Shown here: piece by piece, positions 23,641-31,987 of the stretch | Layout of the letters: every line of letters begins with the position of its first letter | Position numbering within the stretch: the stretch's first letter is position 1 | Assembly: GCF_008764245.1 (NCBI RefSeq) | Contig: NZ_VTQV01000002.1 | Span: 166,477-202,724 of the forward strand | Source of the DNA: Bacillus subtilis | GTDB taxonomy: Bacteria > Bacillota > Bacilli > Bacillales > Bacillaceae_C | Direction: 5' to 3' | DNA length: 36,248 bases | Translations under genes and position numbers: made by a program | Notes under the pieces: generated by a model | Seen by the model: only the letters and a program-made list of their open reading frames with translations | Told to the model about the DNA's origin: nothing | Database searches by the model: none

Positions 23641-24861
23641 GTGAACTTGAAACTTCTACCTACAATTATAGTGAAGTATTTTTTACGGATTGTTTTTAAT
23701 ATAATGACCCTTGTCTTTCCAATTAAGGAGAATAAGGTAACGTTTGCTTCCTATCGATCAAATGTTATAGAAGGTAACTTAAACTATGTCTATCAAGAAA
23801 TGGCGAGTCAATATCCCGACTACCAATATTCTTTTCTAATAAAAAAATTTAATGGCTCATTTTTGGGGAAGATTGAATATATCCTATACATGCTGAAGTC
23901 GGTCTATGCACTTGCAACGTCGAGATACTTTATTATTGATGACTACTATTTTCCTGTTTACGTGATTAAACCAAGGAAAGGGACTGATATTATTCAGCTT
24001 TGGCATGCGGTAGGTGCATTTAAGAAGTTTGGACTAAGTACAGTGAATAAATCATTTGGACCCAGCAAAGAATATCTCCAACATGTAAAAGTACATTCGA
24101 ATTATTCAAAGGTATATGTTAGTGGGGAAAGCGTGGTCCCTTATTATGCGGAAGCATTTGGAATGGATGAAGATAAAATTTTCCCTTTAGGGGTACCGCG
24201 TACAGATTTTTTCTTTGATAAGAATAAAATAAACGAAGCCCGGGAAAGGTTTTATCTTCAGTTCCCAGAAGTAATTAACAAAAAAGTGCTCTTATATGCC
24301 CCTACTTTTAGAGGAAAAAGTCATGACCCTAAGAAGATTTCTTGCCCAATTAATATTGGCGAATTAAGAGCAATGCTAGGGGATGAATATGTCTTACTCA
24401 TTCACCTGCATCCATATATGCAACAGAATTCTTGGATTCACGAGAAAGATCAATCTTTTGCTTTATTGATTAATGAAAATTTTACCATTGAGGAAATAAT
24501 GGCTGTCGCGGATATTCTTATTACCGACTATTCTTCGATTATTTTTGACTACAGTCTTTTTGAAAGGCCCATTTTATTCTATGCGGATGATCTGCAAGAG
24601 TATCTCCAAGAACGCGATTTTTATTTTGATTATCGAAATTTTATTCCTGGTCCATTTTTCGATGAAACAAAGGCCTTAGGAGATTGGATCTTAAATGAAA
24701 AAAATGATCTTACAAGTATTGTGAAATTTAAAGAGGATTTTTTCGATTACTTAGATGGTAAGAGTGCTAAAAGGATTGTCAATCATATTCATGGAAAAGA
24801 TATTGGTGAGATTGAGCATAGAACCCTTCCAAGAACCTCTGAATTAGTTAACAAGCCTTGA
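23641..24861 (+). CDS. TagB/TarL-family CDP-polyol phosphotransferase
   Basis: A 406-residue family member with full motifs: IIQLWHAVGAFKKFGLS with the catalytic His near residue 121, LGVPRTDFFFDK near 196, VLLYAPTFRGKSH near 219, LLIHLHPYMQ near 257, and ILITDYSSIIFDYSLFERPI near 299. Then come LQERDFYFDY and IPGPFFDETKALG. GTG 23641 follows AAGGAAGG. Its HAVGAFKKFG and LQERDFYFDYRNFIPGP segments resemble the 24930 protein more than the TagF-like 17936 one. Being in the tarIJ operon it may use CDP-ribitol, or may act as a TarB-type primase; sequence alone does not decide. The C-terminal 25 residues (RTLPRTSELVNKP end) are outside the fold. Confidence 0.82.
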   Translation: MNLKLLPTIIVKYFLRIVFNIMTLVFPIKENKVTFASYRSNVIEGNLNYVYQEMASQYPDYQYSFLIKKFNGSFLGKIEYILYMLKSVYALATSRYFIIDDYYFPVYVIKPRKGTDIIQLWHAVGAFKKFGLSTVNKSFGPSKEYLQHVKVHSNYSKVYVSGESVVPYYAEAFGMDEDKIFPLGVPRTDFFFDKNKINEARERFYLQFPEVINKKVLLYAPTFRGKSHDPKKISCPINIGELRAMLGDEYVLLIHLHPYMQQNSWIHEKDQSFALLINENFTIEEIMAVADILITDYSSIIFDYSLFERPILFYADDLQEYLQERDFYFDYRNFIPGPFFDETKALGDWILNEKNDLTSIVKFKEDFFDYLDGKSAKRIVNHIHGKDIGEIEHRTLPRTSELVNKP

Positions 24862-24929
24862 ATGCTTGAGGTTAAAAAGAGCAGATGACAAGTATTTCCC
24901 TACCAATTATTAAATAGAGGTGATGTCTA

Positions 24930-26867
24930 TTGTTTATCTCATCAATTGAAAATAAAAATGTAGAGCTTAAGCATGATAAAAAGGTTATTCATGATATTAC
25001 TAAACTTAATATTTACGGACCATATTTCGAAATTGAAGGTTATGCAACAATAGAGGGCTTGGCAACCTATGAAGAAGATAGAATAAGAAAAACTTTATTA
25101 ATTGTTCCGAAAATTGATTTCGATGAATATCGAAAGAATCATAGAAGCTGTGAGGAACAGGACCTTGAAGATACATGTGAAGAAATGACCGATGACGAAA
25201 TTCTTGAAAGGGAAATGTTCCATATCCCTTTAACTAATTGTAAATTAAGTGAAATTTTAACTGATGTAGACGATGAGGAAGCTCTAGATCAATTAAGTGG
25301 CTTTAAAGGCAGTATCGATTTATCAACAATTAATAAAGAAAAACCGCTAGAGGCTGGCGAATATAATATATATATTAGATTGGAACAAATGCCTGATGAC
25401 CAAGATGATATAAAATATCAAAAGTCAATACCCCTTTCAAGCGCCAAAAAGTTGTTAGGGGATAAGCTTTTTACAACAAAACTTCATTACTTTTCACAGA
25501 AAAAAGTATTGAAATATAATTTGTTAATTGATTTGGATAAATATACGAAGACACTTCGCTTTAAAAATTCTCTTTTGCAATCGTATGATCCTAGAGAGCT
25601 TGATGAAGATAGCGAATCAAGTGAAAATAAGTATGTCAAAGCCTTAAAACGTCGGTTATTTAAACTAGCTTACATCTTATTTGGTTTATTACCAGTTAAA
25701 AAGGAAAAAATTGTGTTCGCTTCAGACAGCCGCTCAGAATTAAACGGCAATTTCTTCTTTGTTTATGAAGAATTATTTAAACGAGATCTAAATTTAGACA
25801 TTAGATTTTTGTTTAATGAAAGAATTAATAACAAAAAATCGCTATTTGAATTACTCAAAATTGCATTTCATTTCGCCACAGCAAAGGTCATTTTGTTGGA
25901 TGACTTCTATCCACTCGTCTATCCGCTAAATATACGAAAAAAGACAGAGTTAATCCAAGTATGGCATGCTGCTGGGGCGTTCAAAACATTTGGTTTTAGT
26001 AGGTTAGGAAGACCAGGAGGACCTTCACCTAGATCAAGAAATCATCGGAATTATACAAAGGCCGCTGTAAGTAGTGAAGGTGTGAGAAAAAACTATGCAG
26101 AAGGTTTCGGGATAACAGTAGACAAAGTCTATGCAACTGGAGTGCCAAGATCAGATATATTTTTTGATGAGGAATACAAGAAGTATGTTGTCAACGCCCT
26201 GCATAATAAATACCCCTTTCTACAAAATAAAAAGGTGATTTTATTTGCTCCGACTTTTAGAGGAAATGGACAATCATCAGCTCATTATCCGTTTGAAGTT
26301 CTTAATTTAAAGAAACTTTATGAAGAATTACATGAGGAATATGTTTTTCTATTTAAAATACATCCTTTTGTACAGAATAAACTAGATATTCCATATGAAT
26401 TTGCGGACTTTTTCTATGATGTAAGTGACTATCGAGAAATCAATGATCTCTTGTTAATAACGGATTTATTGATTACCGATTATTCTTCTGTATGCTTTGA
26501 ATATGCGTTGTTAAATAAACCGATGCTTTTCTTTGCCTTTGATGTGGAACAATACATTCAAGACCGTGATTTTTATTATAATTATTTTGATTTTATTCCA
26601 GGCCCATTAGTGAAGACAACGGATGAATTACTTCAGAAAATTCAAGATCAAAATTTTGAAATGGAGAAAATCCCTCCGTTTGTACAGTACTTTTTCGGTG
26701 ATACGTTAGGCAAAGCGTCGAAAAATGTTGTCGATGAACTGATTATTCCAAGCTTAGAGGATAATGCCGAAGAAGAGAAAGAAACAGAGATCGACCTGAC
26801 ACCGCCAAAATCTAGAATTGAACTATTTGAAAGATCGATTGCGGAGCAAGAGGAACAGCAAAAGTAA
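24930..26867 (+). CDS. tarL: TarL-like ribitol-phosphate polymerase
   Basis: Probable enzyme that builds the poly(ribitol phosphate) chain from CDP-ribitol. It has 645 residues: an N-terminal beta-rich domain of about 235 residues as in TarL/TarK, then the catalytic domain with IQVWHAAGAFKTFGFSRLG near residue 347, TGVPRSDIFFDEE near 411, VILFAPTFRGNG near 442, LFKIHPFVQ near 480, and LLITDYSSVCFEYALLNKP near 518. IQDRDFYYNYFDFIPGPLVK follows. An acidic tail of about 45 residues (NAEEEKETEIDLTPP) is extra. TTG 24930 lies seven bases after AGGTG. The size and two-domain build, with tarIJ in the same operon, favour TarL over a glycerol polymerase. Confidence 0.85.
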   Translation: MFISSIENKNVELKHDKKVIHDITKLNIYGPYFEIEGYATIEGLATYEEDRIRKTLLIVPKIDFDEYRKNHRSCEEQDLEDTCEEMTDDEILEREMFHIPLTNCKLSEILTDVDDEEALDQLSGFKGSIDLSTINKEKPLEAGEYNIYIRLEQMPDDQDDIKYQKSIPLSSAKKLLGDKLFTTKLHYFSQKKVLKYNLLIDLDKYTKTLRFKNSLLQSYDPRELDEDSESSENKYVKALKRRLFKLAYILFGLLPVKKEKIVFASDSRSELNGNFFFVYEELFKRDLNLDIRFLFNERINNKKSLFELLKIAFHFATAKVILLDDFYPLVYPLNIRKKTELIQVWHAAGAFKTFGFSRLGRPGGPSPRSRNHRNYTKAAVSSEGVRKNYAEGFGITVDKVYATGVPRSDIFFDEEYKKYVVNALHNKYPFLQNKKVILFAPTFRGNGQSSAHYPFEVLNLKKLYEELHEEYVFLFKIHPFVQNKLDIPYEFADFFYDVSDYREINDLLLITDLLITDYSSVCFEYALLNKPMLFFAFDVEQYIQDRDFYYNYFDFIPGPLVKTTDELLQKIQDQNFEMEKIPPFVQYFFGDTLGKASKNVVDELIIPSLEDNAEEEKETEIDLTPPKSRIELFERSIAEQEEQQK

Positions 26868-26973
26868 TGCAACATTCATTCTCATATAATGGTCTACATC
26901 ATCTGTTTATAAATCCTTATGCATAATGTAGAAAGTTAAGTTTCTAAATTCAACTAGAAAGGAAGAGTATAAG

Positions 26974-28368
26974 ATGAGAAATATTTTAATAAGGTCCGGT
27001 ATGTCACCTTTTGACACATTCGATGCTACTCACGTCATTGGCAATAATTCAATTGGTGGGAATGTTGGGAATTTAGTCTATCAGTATAGTATCTTCCGCA
27101 CTTTAATGACTGAAGATGTTACGATTACGCCGGATTATTATAACTATGATCCTGCAAGGGCTGATGAAATTAATGAGAAATACGATGCTTATGTTATTCC
27201 GTTAGCAGATGCATTTCGTGAACAGTTTGCGCCGGCTTTACGTAAGTACACTAAGTTGATAAAAAAGTTAAAAATCCCAGTTTATGTGATTGGGGCTGGT
27301 CTTCGCGCTCCCTTTGAACCAAAGTTAAATGAAGGCTTTTCCTTTGATGAAGATGTCAAGGCATTTGTAAGTGCGGTCTTGGAAAAATCCAATATAATTG
27401 GACTACGGGGAGAGATTACTTCTAAATACTTAAGTCGTCTAGGTTTTCGCGAAGGTGTTGACCATACTGTGATTGGGTGTCCTTCTATGTACACTTTTGG
27501 TAGAGAGTTGAACATTAGAGAAACGAATATTACAAAAGATTCGATAGTAAGTGTGAATTCATCAAAACTTTCACAAAAAAATGTATTAGACTTTATTACT
27601 AGAAGTTTGGAAGATTACCCAAATCACTATTTCATTCCACAATGGATGAAGGAATTGGTATTAACCTATGTTGGAGCACCGCCACTTGAAGAATCATGTG
27701 ATAATTATCCAGTCAATATGTCAGATTCTTTATATATGAATAATCGAGTCAGATTCTTTTTAAACGTACCAACATGGTTAGATTTTTTAAAGCAGGCTGA
27801 TTTAAGCTTCGGAGCAAGATTACATGGGAATATTACCGCAACCATTGCAGGTACTCCTAGTATATTGATACCGAAAGACGCGCGTATGCGGGAGTTAACG
27901 GATTATCATGGATTAACACACGTATGGTGGAATGATATTACTGAAAAAACGAGATTGCCTGATTTGGTTGAGAAAGTCGACTTCCAAAGTCCAACGAAGA
28001 AACAAGGGAAGAACTTCGACAACTTCATCGACTTTTTGAATAAAAATAATATCGATCATATATATAAGAATGGTCTGACACCTGAAACGGTTCCATTAGA
28101 TGAAAGACTAAAGGGAATAAACTTTAAAGAACCTGTAGTACCAATCAGTGGATGTAGTACGGAAGAAATTGCTAAGCGTCTTGAATCTTACTCTTCCATG
28201 ATGAAGAAAAAGAATGCAAATAAGCTTTCCGCTAAAGACAAAGAAATAAAGAATTTGCAATCGGAAATTAAGAAAAAGAATAAAAAAATCGAGCATCAAA
28301 AAGGTACCTTAAATAGAAAAGCTGTACGTATTGCGCTTAAAACGGCTGATATGCTTGCAAGTAAATAG
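26974..28368 (+). CDS. Polysaccharide pyruvyl transferase family protein
   Basis: 464 residues. The first 330 or so match the PS_pyruv_trans (CsaB/WcaK-like) fold: GNNSIGGNVGNLVYQYSIFR near the N-terminus, IPVYVIGAGLRAPF near 105, SNIIGLRGEITSKYLSRLG near 140, and the signature DLSFGARLHGNITATIAGTP near 285. Such enzymes put a pyruvate ketal on a sugar from phosphoenolpyruvate. The last 45 residues form a lysine-rich coiled coil (SAKDKEIKNLQSEIKKKNKK), perhaps for oligomerisation or membrane contact. The location between tarL and mnaA suggests it decorates the teichoic acid or its linkage sugar. Some family members do other chemistry, so the reaction is inferred. Confidence 0.8.
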   Translation: MRNILIRSGMSPFDTFDATHVIGNNSIGGNVGNLVYQYSIFRTLMTEDVTITPDYYNYDPARADEINEKYDAYVIPLADAFREQFAPALRKYTKLIKKLKIPVYVIGAGLRAPFEPKLNEGFSFDEDVKAFVSAVLEKSNIIGLRGEITSKYLSRLGFREGVDHTVIGCPSMYTFGRELNIRETNITKDSIVSVNSSKLSQKNVLDFITRSLEDYPNHYFIPQWMKELVLTYVGAPPLEESCDNYPVNMSDSLYMNNRVRFFLNVPTWLDFLKQADLSFGARLHGNITATIAGTPSILIPKDARMRELTDYHGLTHVWWNDITEKTRLPDLVEKVDFQSPTKKQGKNFDNFIDFLNKNNIDHIYKNGLTPETVPLDERLKGINFKEPVVPISGCSTEEIAKRLESYSSMMKKKNANKLSAKDKEIKNLQSEIKKKNKKIEHQKGTLNRKAVRIALKTADMLASK

Positions 28369-28397
28369 GTATTTTCTCTCGCCGATGCCCTATCAGT

Positions 28398-28463
28398 ATG
28401 CAGATTGGCAAAGCTAGCAAGCGTGTCGTGGATCAAGTACTATTAAATAACAATAATGAATAA
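28398..28463 (+). pseudogene. C-terminal relic of a TagB/TagF-family transferase
   Basis: The frame MQIGKASKRVVDQVLLNNNN followed by E and a TAA at 28461 lies 30 bp after the pyruvyl transferase gene. It matches the C-terminal signature shared by the transferases here (DGQASKRVINEILL at the end of the 17936 gene, LGKASKNVVDELI in the 24930 gene). Nothing upstream of it resembles the rest of such a gene, and it has no ribosome site. It is best read as the tail of a deleted sixth transferase gene. The rest of 28369-28680 holds the terminator and promoter listed separately. Confidence 0.65.
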
Positions 28464-28477
28464 CCATTAAAAATTAT

Positions 28478-28522
28478 CCTTTTATAATAGGCAGGTTGAA
28501 CTCCTATTGTAAAAGGTTTTTT
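28478..28522 (+). terminator. Terminator of the tarI-to-pyruvyl-transferase operon
   Basis: A 14-bp stem (28478-28491 with 28503-28516, one G-U pair) is followed by six T residues. It stands right after the transferase relic, as expected of that lost gene's own terminator. Confidence 0.85.
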
Positions 28523-28611
28523 ATTGGTTTAAATGTATTAGGGATTCACTTTAGAAGAAACATAAATATATAAAGCACACTTTTTCTCTGTTGGGTATAC
28601 TTAAATGTTGA

Positions 28612-28640
28612 ATGATGCCTTTAGTTTCCTGTATTATAAT
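28612..28640 (+). promoter_or_regulatory. Probable promoter of mnaA
   Basis: A perfect TATAAT at 28635-28640 with only a weak -35 (ATGATG) 17 bases upstream, about 41 bases before the mnaA start. Confidence 0.45.
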
Positions 28641-28680
28641 GGATTACAAACCATAAAAAACAAAGGATTGTGAAACTCCT

Positions 28681-29802
28681 ATGAAAAAAGTAATGGTAGT
28701 CTTCGGAACGAGGCCTGAAGCAATAAAAATGTGTCCTTTGGTAAAAGAATTGAAAGTACGAAAAAATCTAGAAACAATCGTTTGTGTGACTGGTCAGCAT
28801 CGAGAAATGTTAGATCAAGTGTTGGACGCTTTCCATGTGACACCTGATTATGATCTTTCTATTATGAAATCTAAGCAAACTTTATTTGATGTAACGATTA
28901 ATATTTTAGACAGGATGAGGACTGTTTTAGAAGAAGTAAATCCAGATGTGGTATTAGTACATGGCGATACTTCTACAACGTTTGTAACGACATTAGCATG
29001 CTTCTATTTGCAAATTCCAGTTGGCCATGTTGAGGCAGGGTTAAGAACATACAATATTTATTCTCCTTACCCTGAAGAGTTCAATCGCCAAGCGGTTGGG
29101 ATTGTAGCAAAGTATAATTTCGCCCCAACGGAAATGTCTAAGAAAAACTTAATCAAAGAAGGTAAGGATCCTTCATCCATCTATATTACAGGGAATACAG
29201 CGATTGATGCATTAAAGACAACAGTAAATGATGAGTATTCACATGAACAATTAGATTGGGTGGGGGACAGTAAGCTCATTATGATCACAGCCCATAGGCG
29301 TGAAAATTTGGGTGAACCAATGAAAAACATGTTTAGAGCGATTAAGAGAATTGTCGATGAACATCCGGATATCAAAGCGATTTATCCGATCCATATGAAC
29401 CCAGTCGTGAGAGAGGCTGCAAATGATATTTTAGGAAACTGTGATCGCGTTCGGATTATTGAACCTTTAGAAGTCATTGACTTCCATAATTTCCTTTCAA
29501 GGTCTTATATGATCCTTACAGATAGTGGAGGTATTCAAGAGGAAGCCCCTAGTCTTGGTAAACCTGTATTAGTTATGCGGGATACCACGGAAAGACCAGA
29601 AGGAATAGCAGCTGGAACATTGAAGCTAGTGGGAACAGATGAAGAAGTCATTTATCAAACCTTTAAGCTATTATTAGAAGATCAAGCAGAGTATAAAAAG
29701 ATGAGTCAGGCAAGCAATCCATATGGAGATGGATTGGCTAGTAAGAGAATTGCGGATGTGTTGGAAGGAAATCCTAATGGAAGTGTAACTTCTTATCTTT
29801 GA
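28681..29802 (+). CDS. mnaA: UDP-GlcNAc 2-epimerase MnaA
   Basis: Interconverts UDP-GlcNAc and UDP-ManNAc in the cytoplasm, supplying TagA with UDP-ManNAc. It has 373 residues, the normal length. Motifs: VFGTRPEAIKMCPLVKEL at the N-terminus, VTGQHREMLDQVLD near 38, VLVHGDTSTTF near 93, VGHVEAGLRTYNIYSPYPEE near 113, FNRQ, ITAHRRENLGEP near 202, YPIHMNPVVRE near 235, and the ligand-binding TDSGGIQEEAPSLGKPVLV near 280 with RDTTERPEG. ATG 28681 has only a modest ribosome site (AAAGGA, rather distant). It is a single-gene unit between its promoter and a terminator. Confidence 0.95.
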   Translation: MKKVMVVFGTRPEAIKMCPLVKELKVRKNLETIVCVTGQHREMLDQVLDAFHVTPDYDLSIMKSKQTLFDVTINILDRMRTVLEEVNPDVVLVHGDTSTTFVTTLACFYLQIPVGHVEAGLRTYNIYSPYPEEFNRQAVGIVAKYNFAPTEMSKKNLIKEGKDPSSIYITGNTAIDALKTTVNDEYSHEQLDWVGDSKLIMITAHRRENLGEPMKNMFRAIKRIVDEHPDIKAIYPIHMNPVVREAANDILGNCDRVRIIEPLEVIDFHNFLSRSYMILTDSGGIQEEAPSLGKPVLVMRDTTERPEGIAAGTLKLVGTDEEVIYQTFKLLLEDQAEYKKMSQASNPYGDGLASKRIADVLEGNPNGSVTSYL

Positions 29803-29830
29803 TTTATGAAAAAATGATTTATTTGAATGG

Positions 29831-29868
29831 TCCCCTGGCTAAAATTATGGGGGCTAGGGGGAATTTTT
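29831..29868 (+). terminator. Terminator of mnaA
   Basis: TCCCCTGGC at 29831-29839 pairs with GCTAGGGGGA at 29853-29862 (one extra G, one G-T pair), followed by a T run. Confidence 0.7.
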
Positions 29869-29919
29869 CCGTCTAAAGCTTTTACTTTATTTTCATCTCT
29901 AATAGGATTTTCTCTTCTA

Positions 29920-29948
29920 TTGTCATTTAAACTCCTTCCCTGTATAAT
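29920..29948 (+). promoter_or_regulatory. Strong sigma-A promoter of tagGH
   Basis: TTGTCA, a 17-base spacer and a consensus TATAAT preceded by TG. Transcription should begin near 29955, which excludes the upstream ATG at 29951 as the tagG start and supports ATG 29993. Confidence 0.78.
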
Positions 29949-29992
29949 TTATGGAGTGTGTATTTCGATTATGGAAATTGAAAGGAAATTGT

Positions 29993-30811
29993 ATGAAAGC
30001 TGCAATAACGGTTATTAAAGAGCAAATAGATCATTTTTATCTTATTCGAAGATTGTCGTTATATGAGTTGAAAAGCCAAAATAAAAGCAATTATTTAGGA
30101 ATGGTATGGGAATTTTTAAATCCTCTCATCCAGGTCCTGATTTATTGGTTTGTATTTGGAAGCATTCGCCAACGGGCAGATATTGAGATTGCTCCCGGCA
30201 TAGAAGTACCGTTTTCTTATTGGCTATTTGGGGGCTTCGTTTTATGGACGTTTTTTTATCAATCGACCATTCAAGGGTCTAAGTCTATTTATACAAGGTT
30301 ACGGATGTTATCGAAGATGAATTTCCCAATGAGCGTTATTCCTAATATAGCGTTGTTCTCTCAGTTTTATATCCATATAGTTATATTGGGAATTGTGGTG
30401 ATTATCTTTCAATTCGCCGGTTTTTATCTAAGTATTTATTTTCTGCAAATATTTTATTTTATCTTTGCTGCATTCTGTTTAATGTTTTCTATATCTTTAA
30501 TTACCTCAACATTGTCAACGATCATTAGGGATATCCATATGTTCTTGAATGCGACTTTAAGGATGGTCCTGTATTTATCGCCAATCCTTTGGCAAGTAAC
30601 GATTTTAGAAGATCCGCTTCCAACGCTTATGAAACTCAATCCGCTCTATTATTTAATAGAGGGATATCGATCCGCTTTATTTGGACTGGATTGGTACTTT
30701 GTGGAGCATTGGCAATATAGTCTCTATTTTTGGGGCCTAGTGATTGTGTTATTTTTATTTGGCTCAACGATACATGTTAAATTTAGAAGACATTTTATAG
30801 ACTACTTATAA
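29993..30811 (+). CDS. tagG: Teichoic acid ABC exporter permease TagG
   Basis: Membrane subunit that moves lipid-linked WTA across the cytoplasmic membrane (ABC-2 type). From ATG 29993, six bases after AAAGGAA, it is 272 residues: an amphipathic N-terminus, LYELKSQNKSNYLGMVWEFL leading into the first membrane segment, five further hydrophobic segments, and the conserved TSTLSTIIRDIHMFLN and LSPILW near residues 195-215, then LNPLYYLIEGYRSALFG. The frame extends 14 codons further upstream, but that start would precede the predicted transcript start. The stop overlaps the tagH ATG by one base (TAATG), so the two are coupled. Confidence 0.94.
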   Translation: MKAAITVIKEQIDHFYLIRRLSLYELKSQNKSNYLGMVWEFLNPLIQVLIYWFVFGSIRQRADIEIAPGIEVPFSYWLFGGFVLWTFFYQSTIQGSKSIYTRLRMLSKMNFPMSVIPNIALFSQFYIHIVILGIVVIIFQFAGFYLSIYFLQIFYFIFAAFCLMFSISLITSTLSTIIRDIHMFLNATLRMVLYLSPILWQVTILEDPLPTLMKLNPLYYLIEGYRSALFGLDWYFVEHWQYSLYFWGLVIVLFLFGSTIHVKFRRHFIDYL

Positions 30812-31617
30812 TGGTTGTGACTGCGATGGAGAAATCAATAATAGTAAAGAACATTACGAAAAAATATAAACTATATAGCAATACGAAAGAACGGATCTTA
30901 GACCTCATCACTCCGAAAGACTATGGGGAAGATTTCTATGCTTTGACAGATGTTAGCTTTGAGGCGGAAAAAGGAGACATTATTGGGTTTATTGGCATTA
31001 ATGGCTCTGGCAAATCGACATTATCCAATATTATTGCTGGGATCGTTCCAGAGACATCTGGTACAGTTACGGTGAATGGCCAAGCGGCCCTTATCGCAGT
31101 TTCTGCTGGGTTAAAAGCGGATTTATCTGGAAGAGATAATATTGAATTAAAGCTTCTTATGCTGGGATTTAATAAACAACAAATCAAAGAGTTGGAACCA
31201 GAAATTATTGAGTTCTCCGAGTTAGGAAAATTTATTGATCAACCTGTGAAATCTTATTCCAGCGGAATGAAATCACGACTTGGTTTTGCGATTTCGGTAA
31301 GCGTTGATCCTGATATCCTTATTATTGATGAAGCTCTTTCCGTAGGGGACAAGGCTTTTGCCGAGAAAAGCCTTGAAAAAATGAAAGAATTTAAACAAAG
31401 AGGAAAAACGATGATTTTTGTCAGTCACTCGATTGGACAAATGAAAGCATTCTGCGAAAAAATTTTGTGGCTGGAATTTGGTATGGTGAAAGACTTCGGC
31501 TCTGTTGAGGAAGTGATTCCGAAATATGAGAAATTTTTGAAAGCATATAAGAAAATGCCTAAAACAGAAAAAGACCAGTATAGAGAGGACGCATTAAATA
31601 ACAAACAGAGATGTTAA
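30811..31617 (+). CDS. tagH: Teichoic acid ABC exporter ATPase TagH
   Basis: ATP-binding partner of TagG. Motifs: Walker A GINGSGKST at 62-70, the signature YSSGMKSRLGFAISV near 150, Walker B DILIIDEALSVGD near 170, and the H-loop FVSHS near 202. The N-terminal KNITKKYKLYSNTKERILDL is typical of the teichoic/O-antigen exporter ATPases. At 268 residues it lacks the long C-terminal extension of Bacillus subtilis TagH and resembles the short Staphylococcus TarH. ATG 30811 overlaps the tagG stop; ATG 30826 is an alternative. A clear terminator follows within 150 bp. Confidence 0.95.
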   Translation: MVVTAMEKSIIVKNITKKYKLYSNTKERILDLITPKDYGEDFYALTDVSFEAEKGDIIGFIGINGSGKSTLSNIIAGIVPETSGTVTVNGQAALIAVSAGLKADLSGRDNIELKLLMLGFNKQQIKELEPEIIEFSELGKFIDQPVKSYSSGMKSRLGFAISVSVDPDILIIDEALSVGDKAFAEKSLEKMKEFKQRGKTMIFVSHSIGQMKAFCEKILWLEFGMVKDFGSVEEVIPKYEKFLKAYKKMPKTEKDQYREDALNNKQRC

Positions 31618-31705
31618 GCCTTTCATAAAAAAGGGTTGTCCGAATAGTGGAAATTCCCCCAAGTGTAATAATCAGGAATGTTCATCTATCAAGGATTAAA
31701 ATATG

Positions 31706-31758
31706 AAAAGGGGCATCCAAAAGTCGAAGATAACGACTTTCTGGACAGCCCCTTTTTT
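31706..31758 (+). terminator. Terminator of tagGH
   Basis: AAAAGGGGC pairs with GCCCCTTTT; a further CCA/TGG pairing and AGTCG with CGACT form an inner helix, and six T residues follow. The rest of 31618-31929 contains no gene that I can support; a partial copy of the same arm (AAAAAAGGGTTGTCC) lies at about 31627-31641. Confidence 0.8.
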
Positions 31759-31929
31759 GTGTGCGCTGGCTTGGACAATGCCTTTTGTAAATAGAGTATC
31801 GATGTTTATAACAAGTTTTTTGCTAATCGTATTTAGGGATGATTCGCTTTTTGAACACGGCCACTAAATATAACTGGCCAAAATTCAAGGATGACTGGCA
31901 GGGAATTCAGTATGCCGGGGTATTTTTAT

Positions 31930-31958
31930 TTTACAAAGTTCAATAGTCATAATATACT
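31930..31958 (+). promoter_or_regulatory. Sigma-A promoter of the amidase gene
   Basis: TTTACA and TATACT are separated by 17 bases, 29 bases before the ATG. The strong ribosome site GGAGGAGGG lies between. Confidence 0.65.
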
Positions 31959-31987
31959 AGGTAATTGGGAGGAGGGTATTTCCATAT

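Noticed and set aside
29951-29992. Upstream ATG for tagG
   Set aside because: It falls at or before the predicted transcription start of the strong promoter at 29920-29948; ATG 29993 has a correctly spaced ribosome site.
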